A stretch of 64,000 nt of DNA from Algibacter miyuki (lineage in GTDB: Bacteria > Bacteroidota > Bacteroidia > Flavobacteriales > Flavobacteriaceae): NCBI RefSeq assembly GCF_030409805.1, contig NZ_JAUFQP010000010.1, positions 377,001-441,000 of the forward strand. The letters are read 5' to 3'. A program made the position numbers and the translations under genes. The number at the start of each line of letters is the position of its first letter. The first letter of the stretch is position 1. The notes below the pieces were generated by a model. That model made no database searches, was not told where the DNA came from, and worked only from the letters and a program-made list of their open reading frames with translations. Of the stretch, positions 9,688 through 18,892 are shown one piece after another.

Positions 9688-11835
9688 ATGCACACAGACT
9701 TACCATTAAAAGAAAGCTCTACAGATAAATTAGGAAGACATATTTTTGCTTCTGAAATAGCATCTGGACTAGTCAAATCTTTTAAAGATAATAACGAAAG
9801 TATTGTACTTGGAATTAATGGTACTTGGGGCTCAGGAAAATCTACGTTACTTAATTTTATAATAAATGAAGTTGAACAACTTTCATCAGATATAAAACAA
9901 GATATAATAGTTTTAAGATTCAACCCTTGGATGTTTTCTGGACAAAAAGAACTACAGTCTGTATTTTTAAGAGAATTAGTTATAAAATTAAAAAACAACT
10001 CGGAAAATCTTAAAAATGTTTCAATAAAAATAGCTGAATTTTTAGAATACCTAAACTGGGTTAATTACATTCATTCAGGTGCAGGTGATGCAATAAAATA
10101 TCTAAGGAACTTTTTTAAGAAGGCAGGCAAGGAAAAAGATCTTAATCAATTAAAAAGTGAAATTGACAACATTCTAATTGAATCAAAAGTAAAATTATAT
10201 ATTACAATTGACGATATAGATAGATTAACACCTTCTGAAATAACTGAAATTTTTCAATTAATAAAATTAAATGGAAACTTTGCAAATACAATTTTCATCT
10301 TAGCCTATGACCAAAAGGTAGTTGAAACTGCATTAGAAAATCAGTTTGGTGAAAACGGAAAAAAATATATCGAAAAAATAGTACAAGTTGACTATACTTT
10401 ACCTTCTATTTCTAAAGAAGATATTTCAAGATTATTTATTGATAATTTAAACGAAATCTTTACTGATGAGAAAATAAATAAAACAATTAAAAGCTTAAAT
10501 GACTCAATTAAAGAAGAACCTTTCATAGATACTTTCCAATCTTTACGAGATATTTACAGATACAACAATAGTATAAAGCTTCGATTACCATCAATAATTA
10601 ATGAGCTAAATGTTTTAGATTTTTTATTGATTGAGTCTTTAAGAATATTTAACTCAAAAGCTTATCAATTCATAATTACCAATAAAGATATATTAACATA
10701 CAAAAACAAAACGTCAGTTAACAATTTCCACTCTATTTCTACCAATGAACAGTCTACAGAAGAGTTTATTGAAAACTCAGAATTTGATTTATTAGTGAAA
10801 ACAAATTTAAAACGATTATTCTTAATTGACACTTCCTTTTCATTGAATGAAAGTACTGATGAAGAATTAATTCGAGCAAAAAGAGTTGCTAATAGGAATT
10901 ATTTTGACAGGTATTTTAATCTTCAATTATCTAACTTTGATATTCAAGAAAATGTGTTTGATAACTTCATAAACAAAAATTCGATTAGAGAAAACGAAGA
11001 GGTACTGATTCAAATTCACGATAAAGAACAAATATTTCAGTTTTTAAACTGGATAAAAATAAAAAGTAAAAATTCCGAAGAAACTAAACATCAAAAAATA
11101 ATTGAATCTATTTTAACATTTTCTAAAAACTTATCATATACAAGTGGAATATTCATGGGAGCCGGTTCCGACTTAAGCGTTACCTTACATTACACTTCAG
11201 AAATGCTAAGTAATATAATAGAGTTAGATTTAAGAAGAGAAATTATCATAAACCATTTAAAAAACAATCATTGTTTTACTTCATTCCATGTCGCGGACGG
11301 AATATTATATGCTAACGAAAAATTAGAAAGTAATCAATTATATTCCAATGATCAATGGCATTACCTATTCAAATACGAAAAAGAGAATGATGCAGTGTTT
11401 ACTGAAAAAATAATAGAACATAGAAATGCTATTGCAAAAGAACTTTTTGATAAAATTTTAACTGACTCCGACTATTTAGCAGAAGATGAGATTCGCTCGG
11501 TTTTAGAGGTTGTTTATAAAAACTATAGAAAACATTACGAAGTAAATTTCCCCAAATTAATAAGTAAAGACACCGAATTAGTGAAGTTTTTATGGTTATC
11601 TATTAAGCGGAACAAGATGACTTCAGTGAACATGACTGCTTACCAACTTGCCGATTATCAGTTTTTTCCATGTTTTAACAAGGAAAAAATAAAGGATAGA
11701 ATAGATAAGTTTAATTTAGACAACTTTGATGAAAACGAAAATAAAGTAATAGCACTATTTCAAAATGCCTACTCAGATGGTTTCATCGATAAAAAATATT
11801 ACGATATAGAAACACTTAATGAAATAATGAGATAA
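9688..11835 (+). CDS. KAP-family P-loop NTPase
   Basis: The 715-residue protein has a Walker A G-T-W-G-S-G-K-S-T at 45-53, the KAP hallmark F-N-P-W at 78-81, and Walker B L-Y-I-T-I-D-D-I-D at 170-178 followed by R-L. Unlike many KAP NTPases it shows no membrane helices between Walker A and B, so it belongs to the soluble branch. Residues 330-715 are alpha-helical, charged and unassigned. KAP proteins include phage-exclusion factors such as PifA, so a defence role is possible but not shown. The gene is isolated, with about 195 and 275 noncoding bases on either side, and looks more AT-rich than its neighbours, which suggests acquisition. Confidence 0.88.
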   Translation: MHTDLPLKESSTDKLGRHIFASEIASGLVKSFKDNNESIVLGINGTWGSGKSTLLNFIINEVEQLSSDIKQDIIVLRFNPWMFSGQKELQSVFLRELVIKLKNNSENLKNVSIKIAEFLEYLNWVNYIHSGAGDAIKYLRNFFKKAGKEKDLNQLKSEIDNILIESKVKLYITIDDIDRLTPSEITEIFQLIKLNGNFANTIFILAYDQKVVETALENQFGENGKKYIEKIVQVDYTLPSISKEDISRLFIDNLNEIFTDEKINKTIKSLNDSIKEEPFIDTFQSLRDIYRYNNSIKLRLPSIINELNVLDFLLIESLRIFNSKAYQFIITNKDILTYKNKTSVNNFHSISTNEQSTEEFIENSEFDLLVKTNLKRLFLIDTSFSLNESTDEELIRAKRVANRNYFDRYFNLQLSNFDIQENVFDNFINKNSIRENEEVLIQIHDKEQIFQFLNWIKIKSKNSEETKHQKIIESILTFSKNLSYTSGIFMGAGSDLSVTLHYTSEMLSNIIELDLRREIIINHLKNNHCFTSFHVADGILYANEKLESNQLYSNDQWHYLFKYEKENDAVFTEKIIEHRNAIAKELFDKILTDSDYLAEDEIRSVLEVVYKNYRKHYEVNFPKLISKDTELVKFLWLSIKRNKMTSVNMTAYQLADYQFFPCFNKEKIKDRIDKFNLDNFDENENKVIALFQNAYSDGFIDKKYYDIETLNEIMR

Positions 11836-11949
11836 TCCCACCCCCCCAGCCCAACCCCGCGTTAACGATTAAACGGTTTGTTTGAAATCCTTTTTGCCTT
11901 TTTCGGCAACAAGATTGAGTAGTGAAAGCGTGTTAAAACGCCCAAAAAA

Positions 11950-11978
11950 TTGAATATCCAAAAATTTGATTACCTTTG
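11950..11978 (+). promoter_or_regulatory. Consensus Bacteroidota promoter of the DEAD-box gene
   Basis: A -33 TTG (11950-11952) and a perfect -7 element TACCTTTG (11971-11978) are spaced by 18 bases. Transcription would start near 11984 and give a leader of about 125 bases before the ATG at 12111. Confidence 0.75.
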
Positions 11979-12024
11979 CAGCTTGAAACTCGGGAAAAAT
12001 CGAGTTTATATTCCTCAGAGAGAG

Positions 12025-12083
12025 GATGTGTTACTGGAAGTTTAAGGTTAAGTATGTCGATTCGCTTTCTTATGTAACACCAC
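12025..12083 (+). promoter_or_regulatory. Stem-loop in the DEAD-box mRNA leader
   Basis: GTGTTAC at 12028-12034 and GTAACAC at 12074-12080 are exact inverted complements and close a 39-base loop inside the long 5' leader. Long structured leaders are common on cold-inducible RNA helicase genes, so post-transcriptional control is plausible. No known riboswitch class was recognised. Confidence 0.45.
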
Positions 12084-12110
12084 ATAACAAAATCGAATAC
12101 TTATACAAGA

Positions 12111-13937
12111 ATGAGCACATTCCAAGAATTAGGTCTTAATGACGACCTTTTACGCGCAATTACCGATTTAGGATTTGAAAAGCCTAGTGAAGTTCAAGAA
12201 AAAGCAATCCCAATTTTATTAAATTCTGAAACCGATTTAGTGGCACTAGCCCAAACCGGAACAGGAAAAACAGCAGCATTTGGTTTCCCTATGTTAGCTA
12301 AAATAGATGTAAACAGCCGCACAACGCAAGGTTTAATTTTAAGCCCAACACGTGAGCTTTGTTTACAAATTACCAACGAGATGAAACAATACGGTAAGTA
12401 TTGTAAAGGTTTAAATGTGGTTGCCATCTATGGTGGATCTAGCATTACAGACCAAGCGCGTGAGGTAAAACGTGGTGCACAAATTATTGTGGCTACACCA
12501 GGTAGAATGAAAGATATGATTAGCCGTAGATTGGTTGATATTTCTAAAATTCAATATTCGGTTTTAGATGAGGCCGATGAGATGTTAAACATGGGTTTTA
12601 AAGAGGATATTACCGATATTTTATCGCATACTCCTGAAGAGAAAAACACATGGTTATTTTCTGCAACGATGCCTAGAGAGGTAGCAACGATTGCTAAAAA
12701 ATTCATGGACAATCCGCAAGAAATTACGGTTGGAAATAAAAATGAAAGTACAAGTAACGTATCTCACGAATACTATTTAGTAAATTCTAGAGACCGTTAC
12801 CAAGCCTTGAAACGTTTGGCTGATGCGAACCCAGATATATTTTCTGTTGTATTCTGTAGAACAAAACGTGATACGCAAAAGGTTGCCGAGCAACTTATTG
12901 AAGATGGGTATAGCGCTGGTGCTTTACACGGCGATTTAAGCCAGAACCAACGTGATTTGGTAATGCAATCGTTTAGAAAAAACCAAATACAAATGCTTGT
13001 GGCTACCGATGTAGCGGCTCGTGGTATTGATGTTGACGATATTACTCACGTTATTAACTACCAATTACCTGATGAAATTGAGACGTATACGCACCGTTCT
13101 GGTCGTACTGGTCGTGCCGGAAAAAACGGTATTTCTATGGTTATTGTTTCTAAAAGTGAAGTGCGCAAAATTAAAAGCATCGAACGTATTATTAAACGTC
13201 AGTTTGATAAAAAGGAAATTCCAGACGGCATGGAAATTTGCGAAGTGCAGTTAATGTCGCTTGCAAATAAAATTCATAACACGGAAGTTAACGAGGAAAT
13301 TGAAAAATACCTAACAAGCATTAATGAAATGTTTGAGGATACAACAAAAGATGAATTGATTAAAAAATTCTTCTCTGTTGAATTTACACGTTTCTATAAT
13401 TATTACCAAAAATCGAAAAACTTAAACGTTGCCGAAGGTTCTAGAGATAGAGAAGGCGGACGCGAAGGTGGTCGTGATTTTGGAGGAAGCTCTAACTCGA
13501 CAAGATACTTTATTAACGTTGGTGAGAAAGATGGTTTTGATTGGATGAAATTGAAAGATTTCTTAAAAGACCAATTACAACTTGGTAGAGATGACGTATT
13601 TAAAGTGGAAGTTAAAGAGAGTTTCTCTTTCTTTAATACTGAAAATGAAACTAAAGATAAGGTTTTAGCTTTCTTTACAGACTTTAAACATGAAGGTCGT
13701 TTTGTTAATGTTGAAGTTTCGGAAAACCGAGGCGGTGGCGGAAGACGCAATGACAGACGTGGCGGCGGCGGAAGACGTGACGATAAACGTGGCGGTGGAA
13801 GACGTAGTGATGACAGAAGAAGTGCTTCTGGAGGAAGTAGAAGTGATCGTAGACGTGAAGGTGGATCTAAACCAAGACGTTCGGATTCGGACTCTGGTGG
13901 AGGAAAATTTGCTGGAGCAAGACGTTCTAGAAGATAA
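12111..13937 (+). CDS. DEAD-box ATP-dependent RNA helicase with DbpA-like and RGG-rich tail
   Basis: The 608-residue protein has the Q motif region near residue 5-30, Walker A A-Q-T-G-T-G-K-T at 47-54, D-E-A-D at 153-156, an S-A-T motif near 184-186, and the RecA2 arginine-finger block H-R-S-G-R-T-G-R-A-G near 325-334. A DbpA-type RNA-binding domain follows (about 460-545). The tail is rich in Arg, Gly and Asp, built from repeats such as G-G-G-R-R-D-D. This resembles CsdA/DeaD, which acts in ribosome assembly and mRNA decay, especially in the cold. The leader is structured and has a strong promoter. A hairpin terminator follows. Confidence 0.94.
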   Translation: MSTFQELGLNDDLLRAITDLGFEKPSEVQEKAIPILLNSETDLVALAQTGTGKTAAFGFPMLAKIDVNSRTTQGLILSPTRELCLQITNEMKQYGKYCKGLNVVAIYGGSSITDQAREVKRGAQIIVATPGRMKDMISRRLVDISKIQYSVLDEADEMLNMGFKEDITDILSHTPEEKNTWLFSATMPREVATIAKKFMDNPQEITVGNKNESTSNVSHEYYLVNSRDRYQALKRLADANPDIFSVVFCRTKRDTQKVAEQLIEDGYSAGALHGDLSQNQRDLVMQSFRKNQIQMLVATDVAARGIDVDDITHVINYQLPDEIETYTHRSGRTGRAGKNGISMVIVSKSEVRKIKSIERIIKRQFDKKEIPDGMEICEVQLMSLANKIHNTEVNEEIEKYLTSINEMFEDTTKDELIKKFFSVEFTRFYNYYQKSKNLNVAEGSRDREGGREGGRDFGGSSNSTRYFINVGEKDGFDWMKLKDFLKDQLQLGRDDVFKVEVKESFSFFNTENETKDKVLAFFTDFKHEGRFVNVEVSENRGGGGRRNDRRGGGGRRDDKRGGGRRSDDRRSASGGSRSDRRREGGSKPRRSDSDSGGGKFAGARRSRR

Positions 13938-13958
13938 GCCTAACCGGTTATAAATATT

Positions 13959-14002
13959 AAAAAGCTGACTGAAAGTACATTTACTTTTAGTCAGCTTTTT
14001 TT
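13959..14002. terminator. Bidirectional intrinsic terminator
   Basis: AAAGCTGACT at 13961 pairs with AGTCAGCTTT near 13989-13998, and the stem extends through GAAAGTA / TACTTTT. A and T runs flank it, serving the helicase gene (+) and the convergent T9SS gene (-). Confidence 0.85.
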
Positions 14003-14030
14003 ATGCTTAAAATTATAGAAGAATAAAGAC

Positions 14031-16973
14031 TTAACGTTTTAAACTGAAATGCCCTTGATAGGTTTTATTTTGACTTGGTCTGTACAGTGTAAACCAATAA
14101 TCGGATGATGCTAATAAATGCCCATTGAAAGTGCCGTTCCAACCTTTTGATTTTGGGTTTAATTGAATAAGTAATTTACCATACCTATCGAAAATATTAA
14201 TTTTAATTCCCGGTTCTGCCTCTGGTAAAGCAATTTCCCAAACATCATGATAGCCATCGTTATTAGGTGTAAAGTACTTTGGGTAATTGAATATAAAAAT
14301 AGCTTCAGTATAAACAATACACTCATTTTCGTTTAGAATATAAAGCGTATAATCGCCAGGTTCTAAATTGTTAAAATAAGGTCGTGTTTGAAAAATATTG
14401 CCGTCTAAAGAATATTTAAAATCTTCTGCAATTCCATTTACAGAAACTGATACCGTGTTTCCATTAGATGCCCAATCGCTCACTTCAACACCAACATCGG
14501 TTAACTCATTAATGCCTATAACCTGTACCGTTTTAGTGGCTTCACATTTTAAACTCGGATTATTAGGATCGATATCAAAAACCGTTACCGTATAATCGCC
14601 TGGGGTATCTACAATAAGTTCGTGGCTAGTGTCTCCCGTATTCCACAAGTATTCATCGTGAGCAGAATCGACATACAATTCCACAGTTTCACCCGGGCAT
14701 ACATACCAAAAGGTATCCATAACGATGTCTGGACTTCTATTAATTTTTATGTAAAATGATGTGGTATCAAAACAGGTATTATTGGTTGTGTTTTCGGCAC
14801 GAACAAAAATACGTTGCGGATTGCTTTGATTTTCAAAGTTTTCAGCTATGGAAGCTTGTCCGTTATCGGCATCATACTGACTTAAATGGTAGGTTACCTT
14901 TCCTGTTTGTCCGTTTAAAATAATATCGGTTTGACTACCCAAATCGAAAAATGCCTTACTGTCTATAGCGCCATCGCCACAGAAAAACAAATCGTTTGGT
15001 GGGTTTGCAATTACGGCTTTATCGATGATAATGGTAATGGGCGTTGTAGAAAAACAACCGATATCTGTATTTTCTAATCTCGCAACGATTGTTTGGTTAT
15101 TGCTTGAGGTTTCAAAAGTGGATGGATTTAGAACGCCCAAACCTGATGTTGCGTCAACATAATTCAAATGATAGGTAATAGCATAATTACCAAGCGATAA
15201 GCTGCTTGGCGTATAAACTTGGCTATCAAATTGAGATAAATCTACAAAGGCTTTTCCATCGTTCGAGGCATCGTCACATAAAATTAAATTAGTGACTACC
15301 TCCGCTCTTTCCGTTTCAATAATTAATTTAAAGCTTGATATATCAAAACAATTCTTGTTTAGCACATTGGTTATACGCGCATAAATAGTTTGATAATTAC
15401 TGGTATTTAATATCGTACGCGGTAAAACATTAAGCTGATCTTCGGCATCATCGAAAGTTAAAAAGTAATCCACATCGAAATCTGAACCAGACTGAGTTCC
15501 TAAAATTTCAGCTGTTTTAGTATCTAAATCAAAGGATTCAATGCCATCGGCTTTATCATCGTTGCAAATCACATAATCTTCTGCTTGTTGCGCTTCAGGC
15601 GATTCAAAAATCTCTAAATATTTAGATACATTATACGTACAACTTCCCGATTTAAAAACGGCTTTAACCAAGTACTTACCTGCAGTGGTATAAGCATGTT
15701 CTGGACTAATTGCTGTTGATGTTTTGCCATCTCCAAAATCCCACAAAACAGAATCTATAGGTTCTTCGGTATTTAAATTCAAGGAAATATTAGTATTTGA
15801 ACAGCTGTTATCCGCATCAATTTTTCCAACAAAATACGATTGAATAAAAGACGGTAAACCAAAAATGGTTGTTTTAAACTGCAGATCCACGCTCCTACTC
15901 ACATAATTGCAACCTAATCCTTTAACATTCGGATTTTCAACCACACTTAAATTCCGAGAAAACGTATTAGAAATATAAATTTTTCCATTGGGTCCAAGTT
16001 GTAAGCCTGAAATAAGTTTGCTCTCGGATGAAATAACCACATGCGAACTAATTAAATCGGCCCTGTTGTTCATCGTTAAATCAAACTGATACAATTTTGA
16101 GGTGTATTTTTGCTGATCTAAATCGGTAACATAAAGTAATTTACTATTCGGAGAAAACTCGATACCATAAGCGCCATTAAAAAACGTATTGGCAAAAAAA
16201 CCATTTAAAGTAATGGCGTTAGAGACTACACCGGTTTGTTTATCAAAATCGAAAATATCAACAAAACTATTGGTACTCCATTTAGCCAAAGCCAACCGCT
16301 TTCCGTTAGGAGAAAATTTCATGTAGCCAATACTATTAAAATCCGATCCGCCATGATAGCTGCCTACAACAGAAATTACAGGCGTAGTATCTACACCATC
16401 TTTCGTGATTTTAAAACTGGCCAAACTGGCACCATTCCAAAGTTGTGTGGTTACCCAAAAATCGACACCATTGGCATGCTGAACAGCCGATATTTTTTCG
16501 GAACAAGGCCCAATAACGGGTATATTTTTATTTGCAGTAACATCACCATTACCGTTATTTAGCGTCATATCCACTTCGGAATAATTCAACCCAACCACAG
16601 AGCCACCAGCGGCCACCGTAAAAATATAATAAATTGTATCAGAGTTTGGTTTTGGGACTACAATAGCCGATTGCGTGCTCGAAATATCACCTTTTAAACC
16701 TGCTCCATTAGGCATAATATTATGGTTTTTATCCCACACCTTACCGCCATCGGTATAAAATAAAATCTCCCCTTCAGCATTGGATATTCCGGAGCAACCT
16801 TCATTCGTGGCCAGTTTTCCATCGGTTAACGCACCAACAGTTTCACCATCAAAATAAACGCCGGCATTATAACCAAAATACCAATTAGAACCTTCCCCTT
16901 GAGCGCATACAGCAAGCGGCATTAAGGCAGTAAGCACCCCCAAAAAAAGCACAACATATAATTTAGAAAACAT
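14031..16973 (-). CDS. Large T9SS type B (gliding-motility-associated) surface protein with PKD domain
   Basis: The 980-residue protein has a signal peptide (about 1-25). A beta-propeller-like region follows (about 28-380; S-P-N-G-K-R-L-A-L-A and S-P-N-S-K-L-L-Y-V-T blades). A PKD domain (about 395-460) contains W-D-F-G-D-G-K. Three Ig-like repeats each begin with an I-C-N-D / L-C-D-D / F-C-G-D motif (about 470-760). The C-terminal type B sorting domain starts Y-F-T-P-N-N-D-G-Y-H-D and ends in F-S-L-K-R. Such proteins are secreted by T9SS and act as surface adhesins or in gliding. It is monocistronic, with a 229-base AT-rich upstream region. Confidence 0.9.
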   Translation of the reverse strand: MFSKLYVVLFLGVLTALMPLAVCAQGEGSNWYFGYNAGVYFDGETVGALTDGKLATNEGCSGISNAEGEILFYTDGGKVWDKNHNIMPNGAGLKGDISSTQSAIVVPKPNSDTIYYIFTVAAGGSVVGLNYSEVDMTLNNGNGDVTANKNIPVIGPCSEKISAVQHANGVDFWVTTQLWNGASLASFKITKDGVDTTPVISVVGSYHGGSDFNSIGYMKFSPNGKRLALAKWSTNSFVDIFDFDKQTGVVSNAITLNGFFANTFFNGAYGIEFSPNSKLLYVTDLDQQKYTSKLYQFDLTMNNRADLISSHVVISSESKLISGLQLGPNGKIYISNTFSRNLSVVENPNVKGLGCNYVSRSVDLQFKTTIFGLPSFIQSYFVGKIDADNSCSNTNISLNLNTEEPIDSVLWDFGDGKTSTAISPEHAYTTAGKYLVKAVFKSGSCTYNVSKYLEIFESPEAQQAEDYVICNDDKADGIESFDLDTKTAEILGTQSGSDFDVDYFLTFDDAEDQLNVLPRTILNTSNYQTIYARITNVLNKNCFDISSFKLIIETERAEVVTNLILCDDASNDGKAFVDLSQFDSQVYTPSSLSLGNYAITYHLNYVDATSGLGVLNPSTFETSSNNQTIVARLENTDIGCFSTTPITIIIDKAVIANPPNDLFFCGDGAIDSKAFFDLGSQTDIILNGQTGKVTYHLSQYDADNGQASIAENFENQSNPQRIFVRAENTTNNTCFDTTSFYIKINRSPDIVMDTFWYVCPGETVELYVDSAHDEYLWNTGDTSHELIVDTPGDYTVTVFDIDPNNPSLKCEATKTVQVIGINELTDVGVEVSDWASNGNTVSVSVNGIAEDFKYSLDGNIFQTRPYFNNLEPGDYTLYILNENECIVYTEAIFIFNYPKYFTPNNDGYHDVWEIALPEAEPGIKINIFDRYGKLLIQLNPKSKGWNGTFNGHLLASSDYWFTLYRPSQNKTYQGHFSLKR

Positions 16974-17202
16974 CTTTTTCCTTTAAAAATCTAGACTTAA
17001 AATGACAGGGGGCTCATTTTTTGTTTAAAAATAAGCAAGCTTTTTATATTGTAATAATAATCTTAATAAAAAAAAGTCAAAAACCAATAAAATTCACATA
17101 AAACCGTTAAAGCTGTATTAATAGCATGATATCTACGTTAAATTATACTAAATTATGCGCTTATGTTTATTTCTTTAGTATTTTTATAAAAAATTTAAAT
17201 TA

Positions 17203-17982
17203 ATGAAAAAAATTTTAATATTCCTTTTTATATCTACTCTTGCAGTCGAGCTATCTTATGCCCAAGACGCATTGAGAGCGGAAGGAGTTGTTCTTAATTC
17301 TTCAACGTCTACGGCGTTAGAAGGCGTTAATATTGTTAACCTAAACCAAGTTAAAGGAACAACAACCAACGAAAACGGGGAATTTAAAATTACAGCAAAA
17401 GTTAACGATACACTTCACTTTTCATATTTAGGTTTTAAATCCATCAAAGTACGTGTTACTAATGACTGGTTAAAGTATGGCAGCTCTAACATTGAGCTTA
17501 CCGAACTCGCGCTAGCCCTAGAAGAAGTGGTGGTTAGCCAACTTAAACTTACCGGTTTTTTAGAAGTCGATATTAAGCAAGTTCCTGCCATAAACAGCAA
17601 TTACCGATACAGCATTTCTGGTTTAGAAGGTACTGGTTACGAGGCGAGCCAAAAATCTGGATTAACCAAAGTTATTGGTTCTATTTTTAATCCAGCCGAT
17701 TTTCTACATCGTATGTTTGGCAAAAAACCAAACGAGCTTAAAAAGCTTAAAAAGATGAAAGAAGACGACGAAATTAGAAACCTTTTAGCGCATAAATTCG
17801 ATCGCGAAATGCTTACTATTTTACTGCAAGTAGACCGTGTAGATTTAGACGAAATTGTAAGCCAATGCAACTACTCGAAAGGGTTCATACAAAAAGCAAA
17901 CGACTTGCAAATTCTCGATGCCATTAACGAATGCTACGAAGAATACAAGCTATTAAGTCGCGGTAGAACACGTAAAATATAA
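17203..17982 (+). CDS. Carboxypeptidase-regulatory-like domain protein, exported
   Basis: The 259-residue protein has a signal peptide (about 1-20, ending S-Y-A-Q). A CarboxypepD_reg-like beta-sandwich (about 27-112) contains T-N-E-N-G-E-F-K-I and L-H-F-S-Y-L-G-F, the pattern also found at the N-terminus of SusC-type receptors. The remaining half is lysine-rich and alpha-helical with no recognised domain. It is a common periplasmic or outer-membrane-associated type in Flavobacteriia without a known function. It stands alone between the T9SS protein and a repeat element. Confidence 0.78.
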   Translation: MKKILIFLFISTLAVELSYAQDALRAEGVVLNSSTSTALEGVNIVNLNQVKGTTTNENGEFKITAKVNDTLHFSYLGFKSIKVRVTNDWLKYGSSNIELTELALALEEVVVSQLKLTGFLEVDIKQVPAINSNYRYSISGLEGTGYEASQKSGLTKVIGSIFNPADFLHRMFGKKPNELKKLKKMKEDDEIRNLLAHKFDREMLTILLQVDRVDLDEIVSQCNYSKGFIQKANDLQILDAINECYEEYKLLSRGRTRKI

Positions 17983-17989
17983 ATTATTT

Positions 17990-18152
17990 GGGCGTTACCC
18001 TTTTCCGTAAAAACTACACAGGGTCGGGCTTTCCGCTATATCTTTTTTAGGTTTATTTACAAACAAATACTGTATTCAAAAAACAGGTTTTGTTTCAAAA
18101 ACAACGTGTTTATTATAAAGTAAAAAAGGATGCCGCATCAATCCCTAACGCA
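17990..18152 (-). repeat. Dispersed intergenic repeat, full copy
   Basis: On the minus strand it starts GCGTTAGGGATTGATGCGG, then CATCC and a T run. After a variable AT-rich middle comes AAAAAGATATAGCGGAAAG, then CCCGACCC, and it ends GGGTAACGCCC. The end segment GACCCT...AGGGTAACG can fold as a hairpin. It shares head and tail almost base for base with the copy at 44175-44350, which is in the opposite orientation. It fills most of the gap between two convergent genes. Confidence 0.85.
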
Positions 18153-18185
18153 TGTGTCTGCCATCAACAAGCTAACATAAAACTC

Positions 18186-18842
18186 TTAATTCGTTTTATA
18201 AAATCGTTCGATAATCTCTTCGTGACTTTTAATGGTGTTTTTACACCAATCCATACGTTTCTCAAGAATTTCTTCTTCAGTTAATTTCCATTCCAAATCC
18301 GTTTGTCTCAATTTAGACGTGGCTTGTTGTAAAATAATAGCTGCCGAAACCGAAATATTTAAGCTCTCGGTAAACCCAACCATCGGAATTTTCAAATAAC
18401 AATCAGCAGCCTCTAAAACCGCTTCCGATAAACCTTCTGTTTCTCTTCCGAAGAAAAAACACGACTTTTTAGTCACGTCAAAATCCTTTAAATCGCAATC
18501 GTCTGTATGTGGTGTTGTAGCCACAATTTGATAGCCTTTAGCTTTTAAATCGTCAATACATTCCTTTACATGATTGTATCGGTGTAAATCTACCCATTTT
18601 TGAGCGCCCATCGCAATTTCCCGATCAATATCTTTGGTGTTGCGTTCTTCAACAATATTCAATTCCTGAATTCCAAAAACATCGCAAGTTCGCATTACAG
18701 CACTCGTGTTGTGCAATTGGTACACATCTTCAGTAGCCACTGTAAAATGTTTGGTGCGTTGCGATAAAACTTTTGCAAATTTATCTTTTCGCGATTCGGT
18801 TAAAAAAGTTTCTAAGTGTTCTAGAAGTTTTAAATCTGTCAT
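18186..18842 (-). CDS. trmH: TrmH family RNA methyltransferase, probably tRNA (Gm18) methyltransferase
   Basis: The 218-residue SPOUT methyltransferase has motif 1 N-T-S-A-V-M-R-T near 46-53, motif 2 F-G-R-E-T-E-G-L-S near 147-155, and motif 3 S-L-N-I-S-V-S-A-A near 177-185. Its short N-terminus and C-terminal helical extension match tRNA guanosine-18 2'-O-methyltransferase TrmH, which modifies the D-loop. The assignment over other SpoU members rests on overall form and length. It is divergent from the sirtuin gene with 50 bases between starts. Confidence 0.85.
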   Translation of the reverse strand: MTDLKLLEHLETFLTESRKDKFAKVLSQRTKHFTVATEDVYQLHNTSAVMRTCDVFGIQELNIVEERNTKDIDREIAMGAQKWVDLHRYNHVKECIDDLKAKGYQIVATTPHTDDCDLKDFDVTKKSCFFFGRETEGLSEAVLEAADCYLKIPMVGFTESLNISVSAAIILQQATSKLRQTDLEWKLTEEEILEKRMDWCKNTIKSHEEIIERFYKTN

Positions 18843-18892
18843 ATTTATTTATAAAAAAATCGAAATTACTAAAAAAGAGTTAATTTCACAGT

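Noticed and set aside
13690-13953. Open frame of 87 codons overlapping the helicase tail
   Set aside because: It is a shadow in another frame of the repetitive Arg/Gly-rich tail of the helicase.
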